A model generated the notes under the pieces. It worked only from the letters and a program-made list of their open reading frames with translations. It was not told where the DNA came from and did no database searches. A stretch of DNA of 64,000 bases from Chaetorhynchus papuensis. Taxonomy: Eukaryota; Chordata; Aves; Passeriformes; Rhipiduridae. A program made the position numbers and the translations under genes. Every line of letters starts with the position of its first letter. The first letter of the stretch is position 1. This document shows positions 1 through 13,640 of this stretch, in pieces. Location: the NCBI GenBank assembly GCA_013396525.1, contig VWYX01000011.1, positions 2,623,789 through 2,687,788 on the forward strand, in the 5' to 3' direction.

Positions 1-2536
1 TGGTACCAAAAAGATGTGGCATGATTCACTAGAGAAGAATCTCAGCAGCAAAGCTGAAAGTAAAGAGCCTAAAAAAAGCTCCTTCCACTGAAGTGCAGTG
101 GAAAGACAAAACCATCAGCATTTTTTTTAAACAAAGGAGAAGCTGCTGAAATTACCACGAGCAGAATTTCACACCACAGATCCTACACAGAAGTTGCTCT
201 TTTCCTTCAAGCCGAAATACCAAGTTTCTGGATCAATATTGCAGATGCACAACTTTCAGATGCAATTCCAAGGTATAATATAATGCAAGATGCCTGCAGA
301 CACTAACTCAGAACCAGGCAATGCAGTTAAAATATCTCAGTGATTTGCAAACCAGCAAGGTTTTATGAACCACTTCAGATGGCCTCCCATATTTTTAAAG
401 CACCATGTGTATATTTATATAACAAAAGGAAAATGAAATCAGCATGACACCAGCAATAGTCTTTTTGATGTCTGCAGCACACTTATGTCAAGATTTCTGC
501 CATAATACACCTTAAAACTTTCTGACAATTTGCAGATCTCCTGAACATTTTGGAAGTGTTCAGAAGCACTTATGATGTTGCAGTTATTTTTCTTATTTTG
601 GGAGGAGGGATCACATTATTCTTAGCATTAGATAAAGATTCTGCAGTATTGTCCCTGGTCTGGCAGTACAAACAGAGGCCTGTGCTTGCTGCCATCCAAA
701 CATTGCTGAGTTGACCCCTTGGCACAAGATCTGAAATTAATACAGTCCATGTATTGCTGATACAAACTGAAGTCCCAAAACTTATGTTTAAAATACCTAC
801 CAAACCTTACAGTGATTTATATTCAGATTTCTGGCTACATTCATGAGCACGAAAACCACATGAGAGCTTCCCAGTCAGCCTTCAGTCCAAGACTCCTTTC
901 CTATGCTCATGAGTATAAAATATACATTTCTCCATTTTTTTAAGCCAGATGTTACTAAAGAAACCTAAGGAAAAATGGAATTATAGATATATATACCTAT
1001 AACAGAGCTGCATGCAAATGAACATTCAGGGAGACAACTGGTGGCTTCTGCTACATGAAAAAACAAGGCCTCCATTAGGAAGAGGCTGGTGACAGAAACT
1101 GCCCAAGTAACAACAAAAGGCATGATAAGAGAGATTGCCACCAAGGTGAGCATTACAGACTCTGCCACCCATCACTACTGATTTTTTTACCAGATCAGTT
1201 TTACAATGTGTGGAATGTCCCTGAATATCCTCTAATTGCCATCAACAATATTCTGCTAGTAGGTGCTGAAGCAGAATATTCTGCTATGCATCATTAAAGT
1301 CCCTTTCAGCAGACCAGTTAGATCAGTTTTATTATTTTAAAATTTTAAAATTCAAGGTGTACTGCAAAATGCAGCAATGATTAACTGTGAAATAGTCGCT
1401 CAAGAGCTGAGTCTTTTCTTTAAACAACCTTGGTTTACAAATCCTGTCATTTTTCACTACAGATATGAGTTGTCATTCAGGGGGAGCTGTCATTGTAGTG
1501 ACACACTGCAACATGAGCTCCAGGGTAATTGTGCTGATTAGGAAACAAAATATTCATGTCCCATTTGAATGAATGGAAAAAATGTAAGACAAATTTGCTC
1601 TTGGTTAACTTAATAACATACCTTGTCTTCTGATGTGCTCCTGTGGGAAGTGGGAACCCAAAAGTGTGCATCACATGAACTGACTTGAATGACTTTTCAC
1701 ACAGAACTCACAGTTCTTTCCAGGGCAATCATTGTTCTTTCCAGGGTAATCACTTAATAGGTTTACTGCAAGATCATACATCCAGTTTCTGGAAACGAGA
1801 GAGGGCAGTGGATCAAGAGCAACAGTGCAGTAGCTAAATACTGAAACGTACTGATGACAATTAAAAAGTAGTAAAAACTACACATAGACCAACAGAGGCG
1901 TATCAGTAACTTGGGAGCCCTTGTGCCTCCAGTTTTCTGAAGGTTCCAAAAGATTGGGCAAAATCAACATTTTATCAAGAGCAAATACTATGCAAATCTG
2001 CCGTAAGTACCAGTTTATTTGCCATAAATGCAGTGTACTGAATCACGAGTAAAAACAAGCTTAACAAAAATTGGACACCTGACTTTTCCTGCTGAGCTAC
2101 CAATCTCTGTGTAAGAGCCCCTTCTTTGGAGAACTCCTGAGAAGCAGAAAGAAGGAGGAAAGCAGCTTACCCCGCCATGCTAAAAGCTACCAGCAAGGGG
2201 TAATTCTCTCTCTCCTTTTCTCATTCACAATGGCGTTCCTGGAAACAGATTTATTTTGTACTTACAGTGTCTAATAACAGCTGTTATGCATTTATTGTCC
2301 CACTATCCTGCCATAGTAATGTTATCCCACTTAACTCCGCGACTCTTTCTGACATAAAAAAGCACCCACCATGTCATTCTCTAACACTGTAACAAACTGG
2401 CACTGACCCGGGGCTCCACGGCTCTTACCAGTGCTCACTGCACTGATTTAACTCCCCCAGTGCTGATGGATCAAAGTCATCACCGTGTAATTGCCAACAA
2501 TCATAGGAACCCCATCAAACAAGAAATGCCCGATTT
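1..2536. other. Unique AT-rich noncoding DNA
   Basis: No exon, transposon or RNA gene is recognisable. Open frames are short and overlap on both strands. The one local structure is a 21-bp unit present twice in tandem near 1713-1754 (GTTCTTTCCAGGG core), differing at a few bases. The rest is ordinary intergenic or intronic sequence. Confidence 0.5.
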
Positions 2537-3116
2537 TAATGCCAGGATTGACAGACACTCTGCTTTCAGAGATGAGCATTTAAAGTGGCCTTCAAGCAGC
2601 ATTGCTCTGTCGTTTTATTCCTCACATTAGTGATGTTTTTCAGACACTGCTAGTGCCCATTTCAGTACAGTAGGACACCCTCTCTAAACCCAACATTACC
2701 AAGCCCCACTCCCACAGAACTGCCCTCACCTTCTGCTCGTATCTCCATTGATGTTCAGTGGCTTTGTCAGAATTTCTGCTGCACCCACCACCTGGCTCCT
2801 CCCACAGACCCCAAATGGTGGGCCTGTAATGCCAGGATTGACAGACACTTTGCTTTCAGAGACAAACATTTAAAGTGGCCTTCAAGCAGCACTGCTCTGC
2901 TGTTTTATTCCTTACACTAGTGATGTTTTTCAGACACTCAGAGAGTCCGTTTCAGTACCACAGGATATTCTCTTTAAACCCAACATTACCAAGTCCCACT
3001 CCCACAGAACTGCCCTCACCTTCTGCTTGCATCTCCACTGATCTTCAGTGGCTTTGTCAGAATTTCTGCTGCACCCATCACCTGGCTCCTCACACAGACC
3101 CCAAATGGTGGGCAGA
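2537..3116. repeat. Tandem duplication, two 290-bp units
   Basis: Unit 1 spans 2537-2826 and unit 2 spans 2827-3116. Both begin TAATGCCAGGATTGACAGAC and run to the end without an insertion or deletion. By eye about 30 of 290 positions differ (about 90% identity), mostly C/T and A/G transitions, with a denser patch of changes about 110-150 bases into the unit. The units abut exactly. Neither resembles CR1 or an LTR I know, and no third copy occurs in the window. An 85-codon frame in unit 2 is not matched by an equivalent open frame in unit 1, so it is probably not coding. Confidence 0.9.
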
Positions 3117-6100
3117 GATAGGATTTCCTTAAGACAATTCTTCAGTATTACTGAGCTCCACTAATTTCACCTGTTTTCCAAATGGATTTAACTGGAGAGG
3201 GGGGTTGGGAATGGGGAGAGATACTAAAAGAATAATGGGCTTGTCCACAATTCCTATTTCCTTCTAAGATCAAAGAAGACTCATTTTATAAAACTTTTTC
3301 AGTGACTGGTCCTTTTCAAAGACAGATGCTACCCACATCTAGAAATGTTCATTTCTTTGTAGCAAAAGATTGTTAAGCATAAAAATGTAGACTTTTCTAG
3401 CAGTCATTTCTTCTTCTCCCTAAAGACCCCTTAAGCCAGAGTTTAAAAAGTCAAACTCTTTACTGTATACAAAACTTAGCATGTAAAGTTCTCTAAGGTT
3501 CTCATAAATTCCCCTTTTTATTTCCAAATCATCATATGTATGTAACCTGGTACAGTCAACTGGTTTAGAGTTTAATTTAAAAGAGAAAAAAATAAAAGGG
3601 GGAGGAACATGGGGCAATGGTGCCAAAAAACAATATTTAGAAAACAGAGTAAATATTAATCATTAATAGTTTAGTTGATCTTTTCTTATGGATGAGCAAT
3701 AAACTGCACAAAAAGCTGGAAAAGCTTCCTTCAGCCATATTTTTCTACGATCTGCTGTTGTTATGTCACAAAAAGTGGTACTTGAAAGAAATCTTACTTG
3801 TATTAAAAATTAAAAGCTTATGTCTCTCTTATTTAAGCAAACACCCCCAGGGTTCAGCAGGCATAAGTATTTGTTTATTCGGTCTTGTTACCTATTCTGT
3901 AAGTTTTTATAACCTTCTAAAACATGAACTAGCACACTGTGTAATAGCTTTTCCAGTTTTCTCTGAAAATCCTTCCCAAACAGTAGCTTAATCTCTTTAA
4001 ACACTTGTCCAACATTCTCTGCATGCATTGACACCACAGAATGTCTTCCAATAATAAAGAAAAATAACAGCACGGTATTTATTTTATTTTTCATTTCCCC
4101 TGAGCTGTAAGTCGTCTTTGCAAGATAATGATTACTTCATGAGTGATTAACCCATCATGTGCTTAAGATGGGTAGGACTTGTTTATTCTGCATTTTTATT
4201 GCCAAAACAGAAAGGGTGGGTTCCTTTTTGCAATTTCATGCTGATTACTTCTGGTATTAATAGGAAAATCTAAATCAGTGGGACTACCCTGAATGTTCCT
4301 AAAGACCTCAGCCACAGAGGAATATGTCAGCCTCTTCTTTCAACAACAAAATGAAATCAAGCAAGGAAACAAGCAGGAATGAGCATGTCAGAACTATTTT
4401 TCAGAGGAGACACCCTTCATACATTATTCCTCTCCTCACACAAACTGACTGATAGGCATGAAGTGGGCGAGCAGTAGGACGCCTCCTCTGATTCCTCTCC
4501 GACTTTCTGGGATTATTTTGCTCTTACAGGAACAGAAGAAACGAACACACAGGATTTTCTGTTTGCTCCACAAATGGAAGCTTGTCTTTCCCCGGGCAGG
4601 GTGTGCAGGCAGGCTCCAGCTGTGGGCAGAGCTTTCTGTGCAGGAGCAGCGCTGGCAGCCAGGCACAGCAGCACAACCCAGCGCTCTGTCTCGCCTAAAT
4701 CATCGTGTGAGTTTGGGACAGATATAATCCAGCCATGAAAGGTCATACTTGAAAATGAACCATTTGGAGAAGCTCTTCATCTACCTGTAAGGCAGCAGAT
4801 AGAAGCCCAAGAGACCACTCGAAAGAAGAGGGGCATCCAAACTGGGAACATCTCAACATGGGGAAGATCTGCAATTCATTTTTCAAACAATCATACCAAC
4901 CTAAAGCCACAGTTTTGAAGAATAACTATGTTTCAGGGTCACATAAGACTTTGGAACTTGGTGTGTTTTTTTACAGTTATCGTACCTCCAAGTGAAATTA
5001 AAGAGCACAAGCTAATTGAGCTCAGAAGGAAATATATTCAGGCTCAGTCCCTGCTGAAGCACTATTGCCTTCTTCATGCTGACTCCTATTTAAACATGGA
5101 GAAATCACTCTCTCAAAAAAAAAAAGAAAAGTGAATTTGAAACCACTTGGGATTGTTGGGATCAAAAAACAGCCACTACTTCTTAAGAAGAATTGGTCAG
5201 AGGAGAACTGGATCAAGGATAAAGCAGCAGGGGTAAGACCTAGGTGAAAAATAAGAATACTGATCAAATTTGTAGCATAACTTAAATCACTGGCTCAGAC
5301 ACTTTAGGCAAGAAAGAGATTTGGGAGGTAGATTGTCAACCAATATTACCTCAAACAGCTCCAGTGCAGCTGACTTACCCAGCTTTACAGAAGCTTTTGA
5401 TCTCAGAGAATGAAGGATTTTCAGAAATCCTTTAAGTTTCAAAGGCGTGAGGGAAGTGATACAGTTCAGGATGACAGGGAACACTGAGATGGAACAGAAA
5501 CCATTCTCAGTACAGGGAGAAGTACAAACACACACAAACCAACAGAGCACCACAAAAACTCCAACAACTGCAGAAACCAGCTATTAACTCTCAAATTCAA
5601 ACCAGAGGGTTTCACTCAGCCTCCCAGTTCTCTGCTACCAATTATTGTCCATTCACTTTCCAGGCTGCACCTTCACGTGAAGGCTTTTTAAACCTGCAAA
5701 TCTGAAATCCACAAAGGGTTTCCATTTACTGCTGCCCAGTACCTCTTCAAATCCTTCTGGCAGGCAGTTATTTAGAAAAGGAAATCATCATTATTTCATA
5801 AGGAAATCAAACTAACATGCAATCCTTGTTCTCAGCCTTTCTTCTCTCCACTCTCAGAAAACTTTTAAATCTGAAAAGCCAGTCAGAGTCATGTTGTAAG
5901 GATTAGTTCTAAAAAGAGAGCAACATAAACTCAGAAATTAAAAAAACCCTCATTTCCACTGTCCTTGAGAAGAACAGAGAACTACAGAACCATTTTTGCT
6001 GATGAAGCCTAAAAAAAAAAAGGAAAAAGTTAAAAAAAAAAAGGATCAAATAATTTAAAATCAAATAGAGATATTTTTACATAGAAAAATACACTGAAAT

Positions 6101-6649
6101 AATCCCAAACAGGAACAAAGATGTTCATCTCTTCTTCAGTCCTGTAGTTCTAAAATCCATCTCTTATTCTGATAATTCTCATTGACTCCTGGCACAAAGG
6201 ACATGAATCAACTGATAAAAAAATCTTGGTGAAAAGAAATTAATATTTCAAATAAAAATTAACAAACATATCATGTCAAAGCTTTTTTCAAAGATTATGA
6301 AATGGCAGGCTATTTACTAAAGTTGCCTTTTTTTTTCTTTCCTGAATTCTTCATTCCAAATCTTCCATTTTGGTTACTTTGATCTATTTTATATCCCCAG
6401 GGAGCAGTTTGAATACAAGAAGAGAACATAAAAGGTGAAGGATGTTCCTAATATATCAATCAAAAAATTCCTGATGTGAAAGTTCTTTTTTGTAAAGTTG
6501 CAAATCCCAAGGAAAGCCTGGATAAACTCTCCTCCCTAGACAAGTTTACTACCATAAACTGTTAGTGCATTTATCTGCTATTTTGTCACACATCTTTTTT
6601 TTCCCTCACATTTTTCTACGAAATTAGAGTAAAACATAAATACTCCACT
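3117..6649. other. Unique noncoding DNA
   Basis: No supported gene. A moderately GC-rich patch with some CpG lies at about 4450-4730, with overlapping frames on both strands that I treat as chance. Short A tracts occur near 5117 and 6010-6050. No transposon was recognised. Confidence 0.45.
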
Positions 6650-6960
6650 GGAGGGTCTGAGCCCTTAAATAACGTTCTGCGTAGCAGCTACATTTGAAGA
6701 TTGCTTTTATGCACTGTAAATAGAGTTTCTGGTAGTACTTAAAACATTAATCCTAATCAACAAGACTTAAGGGCACCTGCCAGTTCAGCTTTCCGAGCAG
6801 CATTTCAGCTGACAGCAATTGTACACCACTTAAAAGTCAGTTTAATGCGTATATAGCGAAGAATAATTTGTAAGAAAGTCCCTGAACTCCCGCTCTATTG
6901 GAGACCCAGCCAAGGCTTTAATTAGAGGTATTAGAGGTATCAATTTAATAAGATCCTAGT
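6650..6960. promoter_or_regulatory. Candidate conserved noncoding element
   Basis: An AT-rich, non-repetitive stretch that keeps several CpGs (in the contexts AACGTT, TGCGTA, TTCCGA, ATGCGTATA, AGCGAA, CCCGCT) in a background otherwise depleted of them. It carries homeodomain-type cores (TTAATCCTAATCAA, CTTTAATTAGAGG). An 11-bp direct repeat, ATTAGAGGT-type, lies near 6924-6945. No codon-like open frame spans it. Calling it a regulatory element is inference from composition. Confidence 0.3.
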
Positions 6961-9900
6961 CCAGCTTCTACTGAGAGTTCTGGCAGTATCAGGGTTTCCC
7001 TGCCCAGCAGCTCACAGTAATTACGGCCTCCTCACTCCTCCAGAGAGGAGGTTTCAGAGTTCACACAGCACAAAACCAGCACCTCCTACTCCATGGTACC
7101 TCCCAGCAGAGGGAGAGCAGAAAGCTGCTGCAAGTGTAGTGCTGAGAAAGAAATGAGAAATAAATCTTGTGTTGGCTGATACTGGTGCAGACCTTTGCTC
7201 CACCCTTATGGTGGAAGGGAGGTTAAGAGAGGTCAATGTTACCAGCACAGCCCTCCTCGTGTCCTCATTTCAGGGAATTGTCACCCCTGGAAGTCACAGG
7301 AGGACATTGCATGGACACTGGGATGTGGAGATGTGGTGTAACTGTGGGACAGATTTGATCAGGAAATCATTCTGCTCAGAGAACTTGTTCCCCAGCCTCT
7401 GACACCCATAATCTGCATGACAGATTAAGCAGCACATGGGAAGTTCAAGATAGCATTTTTCAAGATGGTTTTGCTCTGCCACTAATGATCCCTCCCCATC
7501 AGCTCTGCCAGCACAAACAAATGAGGGTGTGCTAAAGCAGGACCAGATCTGCAATGACAGAGACAAATGACACAGAAGCATCACAAACGTGGGGCTGTCA
7601 CAGCACAGAATCCAACTTCTGACGCTCTGACTGTAACAGACACAAAACACATTTTTTAGTTAAAAGTCTGGAATCAGACAGAGAAGGCAATAGTTACATG
7701 CAATATGCAGCGAAAGGATTACTGAAGAATGCTAATTAAAACATTTTACCCCATTTATTACTCATGCACTATCCATAATTCATAGGTCTTCGAGAACTCT
7801 GACTAATTTTACCATAATGATCTTCTTAAAGATGGCTGATAATTGGGAAATATAATGCTTACCAGAACTTTGAGGGCTGAAGATACATGCTGAAAAACAA
7901 AATACCACGCAACTCAGATTTTCAGATACTGAGCTAATTTCACAGAAAAGAAAGCTTGCATATTTAGCAGGAAGCCATCAAAATTCAAAATAGAAGCCAG
8001 CTTGAAATAAATGATGTCTTATTTTAGTAAGCAAATTTTGTTTAATTGCTCTTCAGAAAGGAATTCAGCTTGTAATGGAAGATAAAGTTTTCCGTGAGCA
8101 GTGCATAATAAAAAGCACAGCACAAACACAGCACAATAAAAACCATTCCCACCATGCATATTCTCAATCCAGAGCACTGACTCAAAGGTATCAGTCACCC
8201 TTACTAGATCAGGGCAAAGTTGACATGAAATCTGAAGTGAGTGCTTCTCTGAAGGACATTCAAATCCTTCTGTAATACTTAAACCCAATTCACCACGATG
8301 CTATTCCCATTCTGTGTCTCTGCACTGAAATCAAACAGCTATTTTAATTATTGCAACACAAACAAATGTTTCAGAGAGCTGGGGCCCTTTGGAGTGGTAT
8401 TGTGCCCGAGTTAACGAATTCAGCCTGTGGAACTCAATCCTCTCAGCTCTCTACATTGCCACAAAGAGCAAAACCAGAGATTTTCATGCCTTCTTATGGG
8501 AAAACTCTGTCTGGCTGCCATCCTTCCCCAGCTCTCTCCCTGCTAAGAAACAATTGATCTGTCAGAGTTTCAAGATGAGCTGATTAAACAGTCCCAGGAT
8601 TGCAAGGATTACAGCCTAGTATCTCCAGTCCACTTCCCTTCTATCCCCACTTCCACATGAGCTATTCAACATTTTCTCTGCTTCTGTTTGTTTGTTCTGA
8701 AGTTTGTCTTTCCTCATTAGAGACATTTGCATTCCTAGGGAAATGTGCACCTGATTTACATATTTGTTAAATCCAGAAATATAAACAGTTTTGAGCATTA
8801 GTACGCTGACAGAATGTCATGATGTAAATAATGCAAGAGTCTCACAATGATTTTAACACATCTCAGGCTAATTCGTACAAGTGCTCTGCGTTGTGGCATT
8901 ATTAAGAAAATTATTTTCATGCAAGACAAAAAGAAGCAATTACAAAAAACCAAAAAGTCTTAACTCAGAATTTTGTCCAACTTCTTACAGAGAAAAGAAT
9001 TAAATGAGTGAGGGAAAAACATAAAAAGTCAAGTGAAAAATTTAAAGAAACAGAGCTCAAATTTCCTTTCCTGGTGAATATTGCTCTGCTGCTGCCAGGT
9101 TTGCAAAGAAGCCTCTTGAGAGCAGAGCAATCAAACCCCAAGAAATGCCACTGAGTCACAGGACATTTGGAGAGCTGAGAGCTGCATCCATCTGAGACTT
9201 CAAAGCTCAAATGAGCTTCAGCTATTGCATTATCTCTTCTCTTGGCAGCCACAGAGAAACCAGGAAGCACCTTCAGACTGAGAGACAGTAATACTCAGTT
9301 TAAAGAGAGAATTGTCTGTGGCATCAACTGACCTAATGACTTTCCTTGTTTAATTCTGTTTCTGAAATGCTTTTGTTTTGTGGAAGTCAAATCTCACCCT
9401 GATTTCCACGGGCCCACAAATGACACGCAGCTTCAGAGATTGTTTTCTCAGTGGAAAGAAAAATGGTTTTCCCTTCTTTTTGTGTCTTTCCTGGTGCTCT
9501 CCTTTGAATACAGGGAGGGCTCTACCAAAGCCCAGCATCACCAAATATTTATTTGTAGGTAAATAAACTGCTAAGAAACACCCATTTGGATCAGAGCAAG
9601 ACAACAGAGGAGTGACTTCAGTTTACCCTCAAGCACATCTGTTTTAGGAGATGCATCATCAAATATTCTCACAGGATGAAGGGCAAAAAATTCACTTACT
9701 TGTTCCCCAAAACTGAAGATTTCAGCCCTAGAATGTTCATGGGTGAGATGGGAACCAAGCACGTGGTTGTAATTCTGCAAAAACAACACTATTTGACCTT
9801 TAGAGGTTGAAATTGCACAAGTCACAGCAACAGAGTCCCTGCTTTGAAAACCTCCTCCCATCTTAGTTCTCCTTACCCCTTAAGAAGGGGGCATTAAATA

Positions 9901-12559
9901 AAGCTGACTCTGTATCCTCTTACAAAATAAAAAGCACACTTGCTTTTTCATAAAGCAATAATAGTAACTTTATATAGTATCTATGAATATAAATAAGCAC
10001 ATAATCGTTATTGCTAAATATAGAACTACAAAAAAAAATCTTTACTTTATATATTTATTTACCCTGAAAAAATAGGGGTAACTTAAAAATCAGATACCTG
10101 TATGAACATATTGAGACTATCTTGATGTCATAAACACAGTAATACAATTCTGGCTTTGAATATTAACATCTCAGATCCAGGATTTTAAATCATGTGTACA
10201 GTGTGTACACAGTGAAAAACAGAATATTGTTGCTCAGAATATTAATCAAAAATAGAAGCCAACTTGGAAAAACAACCGAAATAATAGATATGCCTTAGAA
10301 GATATTTTTCCTCCAAAATCTTTAAATCAAGCTAAAAATGAAAAATGAAGTGAAATACAAATAAATCAAATTAAATCTGAAATATGACAGATGAAACAAC
10401 CGAAAAATACTCAACGTGGCATTTGTTCCACGGAGAGACTGGAGAACTTCCAAGCCCTTACTCAGAAGACCTTTACCCCTATCCCCTTTGAACAGCACGT
10501 GCTCCTTTTTAAATAAACCCAAGGCCATCCTGGCAAAGAGAGAATTCTGAGATTTGTCCAGACAGGAAGACTTCCATGCCAAAGGCAGGCAGATCAGCAC
10601 TGTGGAACAGGGAGCTGATGGCAGGAGCTGGAGAACCCAAGGCTGGGATAAACCCACAGTTTATCCCTGCATTTATCCTCCAGAATCTCTTCCTCGGGCT
10701 GCTGGGGGAAAGGAGGCACTGCAGCACCAGCAAAGGAGCCTGCATGGAACAGGAGCTTACAGGGGTCAGTTTAGGGCTGTAATGAATTCTCCTGGATTAA
10801 ATGAGCCCCAGGCTGCTAAAGGAAGCAGCAGAAGCCCAGGACAAACAAAGGAAAACCTTTGCCTTAGAAAAGTCTTGAGAAATGGTTCTGTGGAGTTCAA
10901 AGTACTGAGCACAGCAAGGTCCTCTCATTAGGAGATCACAGCTCCAAGCCAAACTGGATTTATAAGGAAAAGTGTGATATTATTGTTATCCCAACATCCA
11001 TCTCCTCCCAGGTACTACAGAGCAAGGCTATTAAATTTTCCATATTTTCATTACTTTATCTCCAAAACTACTGAGTATGTCAAAGTTCCCATGCCAAGGA
11101 GAATTAATTTCTTATGTCTGATCTAATTGTAACTAAGGATGTTTGGAATGGAGTTAATTATACAGAGAAACCACTCTCTTCTGCTTCCAAACATGTGATT
11201 TGCCCAGACACAAAGTCTAAAGTTCAAATTATCAAATATAACCTGGATACTTACAAAGTTGAAAGAAATTTGTGGTGGCCAGTCTCCATCATTTTGCTTA
11301 TCTGGCAAAAGAAACCAAACATAAATCCACAAAAAACCACCACTTCAATATTATTTATGCTACTTGACAGACACAGGAGGAACAGCCCAGAGCTGAAAGT
11401 CAGGCCCTTTGGATGCAGTTTGCTGGGTAAAACTGGTTTGCCATGATGTGAATATAATGAGTAATTTCCATGTGGAGAATTTGCCATCTCTAAGAACACA
11501 CTTGCCTGTGCTCCTATTGAATTTACAAAGTCTCAGCTCCTGTAAACACATCCACCCAATGTTTTCTCTCTGAGCCTTCCTCCCCTCTGCTTTAGCATTT
11601 CTTGCCTCGCAGAAGAATTCGCCCGTTTTCAGTTTTGCTCAGTATTTTATAAAGGCAAGAGGCATTTATAAGGCAGATTTACAGAGCCTGCAGCCAGGTG
11701 AATTTCTGCTGGTGTGTCAGCTGAACATATTTTTTTACCCTAATGTCTATAGAGCTGATAGCTGCAGTCAGGTAACAACAGAGAAGTAACAGCACTGGGA
11801 AGCATATGGGCAGCCCTGGCAAGTTATGTCTATTTAATGGGCACGGGTTGTCCACTGTGAAATTTTTTTAAAGCATAACACACACAACACGGAGTCACTG
11901 GTTGAGAAAGCAGCCAGCCCTGGTGCAGAGCAGCTTCAGAAAAGCTGTTATCCCCTCAGTGAAAGAGGTGAATCAGAAAACTGGAACATTGACTCAGCAA
12001 ATTAATGCACGAGCACACGTTGCCACAGATGCTGGGACTCTGAAGGCTGATTTTCAGCTGTGGCTATGAAATGCAGAACTTCAGAAGCATCACCTTGTGG
12101 GTTACAGAGAGCCAAAAGTAAATTACTGCTCACTGGAAAGCAATAGTGGCTGCTGGGTTAGACCGTGCAATGTCCATTCTCATTAATAATCATCCTACAA
12201 GTAATTTGAATGTTAATGAGAAAGCAGAGAAATGAGTTCTCAGAGTAGGCACACTGCTGTCCACTTGAAACCATTGACACTGCAGAAGCCAGTGAGAGCA
12301 TTCTCTGCTAAGATTTCAAACACCATAAATATTAATACAACTTATATTACCCACTAAATCACACATGATTAGGGAAGTCAGCATTCTGTGTTGTAAATAT
12401 ATGTATTACATACAGAGCTAAGAACGTTTTACAGAATTTTTTTTTCCTTTAAATGTACAGCTAGATGCTGCTAATAGGCCTGCCATGGTAAAAAAAGTAC
12501 ATTCAATTTCATGCTTTACATGAAAATCTGGAATATTTTTATACATTAATATACTGCAT
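6961..12559. other. Unique noncoding DNA
   Basis: No exon or transposon is supported. A GC-richer patch at about 10555-10880 has overlapping frames on both strands (one of 125 codons on +), with no splice-site or codon support. A TGTGTACACA palindrome lies near 10204. AT-rich stretches with TAAT cores occur near 7725 and 12185 but are too short to call. Confidence 0.4.
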
Positions 12560-13640
12560 GCAGGAACGAGCATGTTTGACATAAATAATTCTAAAAACGC
12601 AGCTTTATATCCCCTACAAATTGTGCTTAAATTCCTATTGCTTTGTTTTGAATTCTTTCCTTAGAGCAGAAAATTAATTTATTAGAGAAGAGACCGACAC
12701 AAGCAACACGAACAGCATGGTTTACTGTGAAAATGGGCAGAAGCACTGCAACAGTTCTTTATCATTGCTCATTCTTCCAAAATGACAACTTTATATAACA
12801 CTAAGAAGAGCTGACTGCTTTCTATCCTGTTGTACTGACAGCTTTTGGCAGCGGCAATTATGACTCAATTTCAAAAACCCGAGAGAGAGCATTTGTGCGT
12901 GAACACCAGAGAGGGGCCAGCTCGTTTTTAATCAGCTATTAAGCAAAACAAAATGGCATTTGAGTTCTGCCTGGTCATTCTTCACCTTCCAGATTATCTG
13001 GGAGGAAAAAAAAAAAACACAACAAGCTAGTAGGCAAATGAGAAAGGCTCAAAAATGCAAATAAAGCAGAGAAGAAGCAGAGTGAAAAAGGCAGAGCAGG
13101 AGCGGTGGCTGCGATCAGCAGAGGAGAACGGCGACTGCTGTAAATCTTGGAATGACAGGATGCTTATTCCAGATGAAGTAGCACTTACTTTCACTAAAAC
13201 CAGCCATTTATTTCTCATGGATCTTTCCAAATAGGATAAACTGGAGGAGGGAAGTTGGTAAATTTTATCTGCATAATAATTCAGGCGTCGCGTGACAGCA
13301 TATTTCTCACCAGCTTCCCAAACTATTCTACACCCCACAGAAGCCTTTCATATTAAAAAAAAAAAAAAAAACAACCCAAAAATACCGAGGCTGATCTCCC
13401 CCAAATCAAATGATTTGTGAGCAAACAAAACAGATTTGTGGCAATTATTTTTCCCTACGCGAATAAATTTACATTTTTCTCTCCTAAAGCACAATAAGCA
13501 TCTTCCAGAAGCAACACTGGGTGTTACCTGATAAGTGAGTTTTTTAGTCCTGGGGTACACAGGTGGTCTAAGGGAGAGCACGGTGCTAATTGTCACCTGC
13601 TACCTGCACCTTCCTTATCAACCACCTGGATTCCTACTAG
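12560..13640. promoter_or_regulatory. Candidate conserved enhancer region with CACCTG E-box cluster
   Basis: AT-rich unique sequence that retains unusually many CpGs for this window (for example GACCGACAC, GGCGTCGCGTGAC, CTACGCGAATAA). At its right end are three CAGGTG/CACCTG E-boxes within 70 bases: 13560-13565, 13594-13599 and 13623-13628. GATA-type cores flank them: TGATAAG at 13529-13535 and TTATCA at 13615-13620. CACCTG is the class bound by ZEB, SNAI and TCF4-type factors. An A17 tract sits at 13355-13371. No coherent reading frame crosses the region. Regulatory function is inferred. Confidence 0.35.
13355..13371. repeat. A17 homopolymer
   Basis: Uninterrupted A tract followed by a short A/C-rich stretch. 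No SINE or LINE body lies upstream of it, so it is a simple repeat and not a retroposon tail. Confidence 0.8.
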
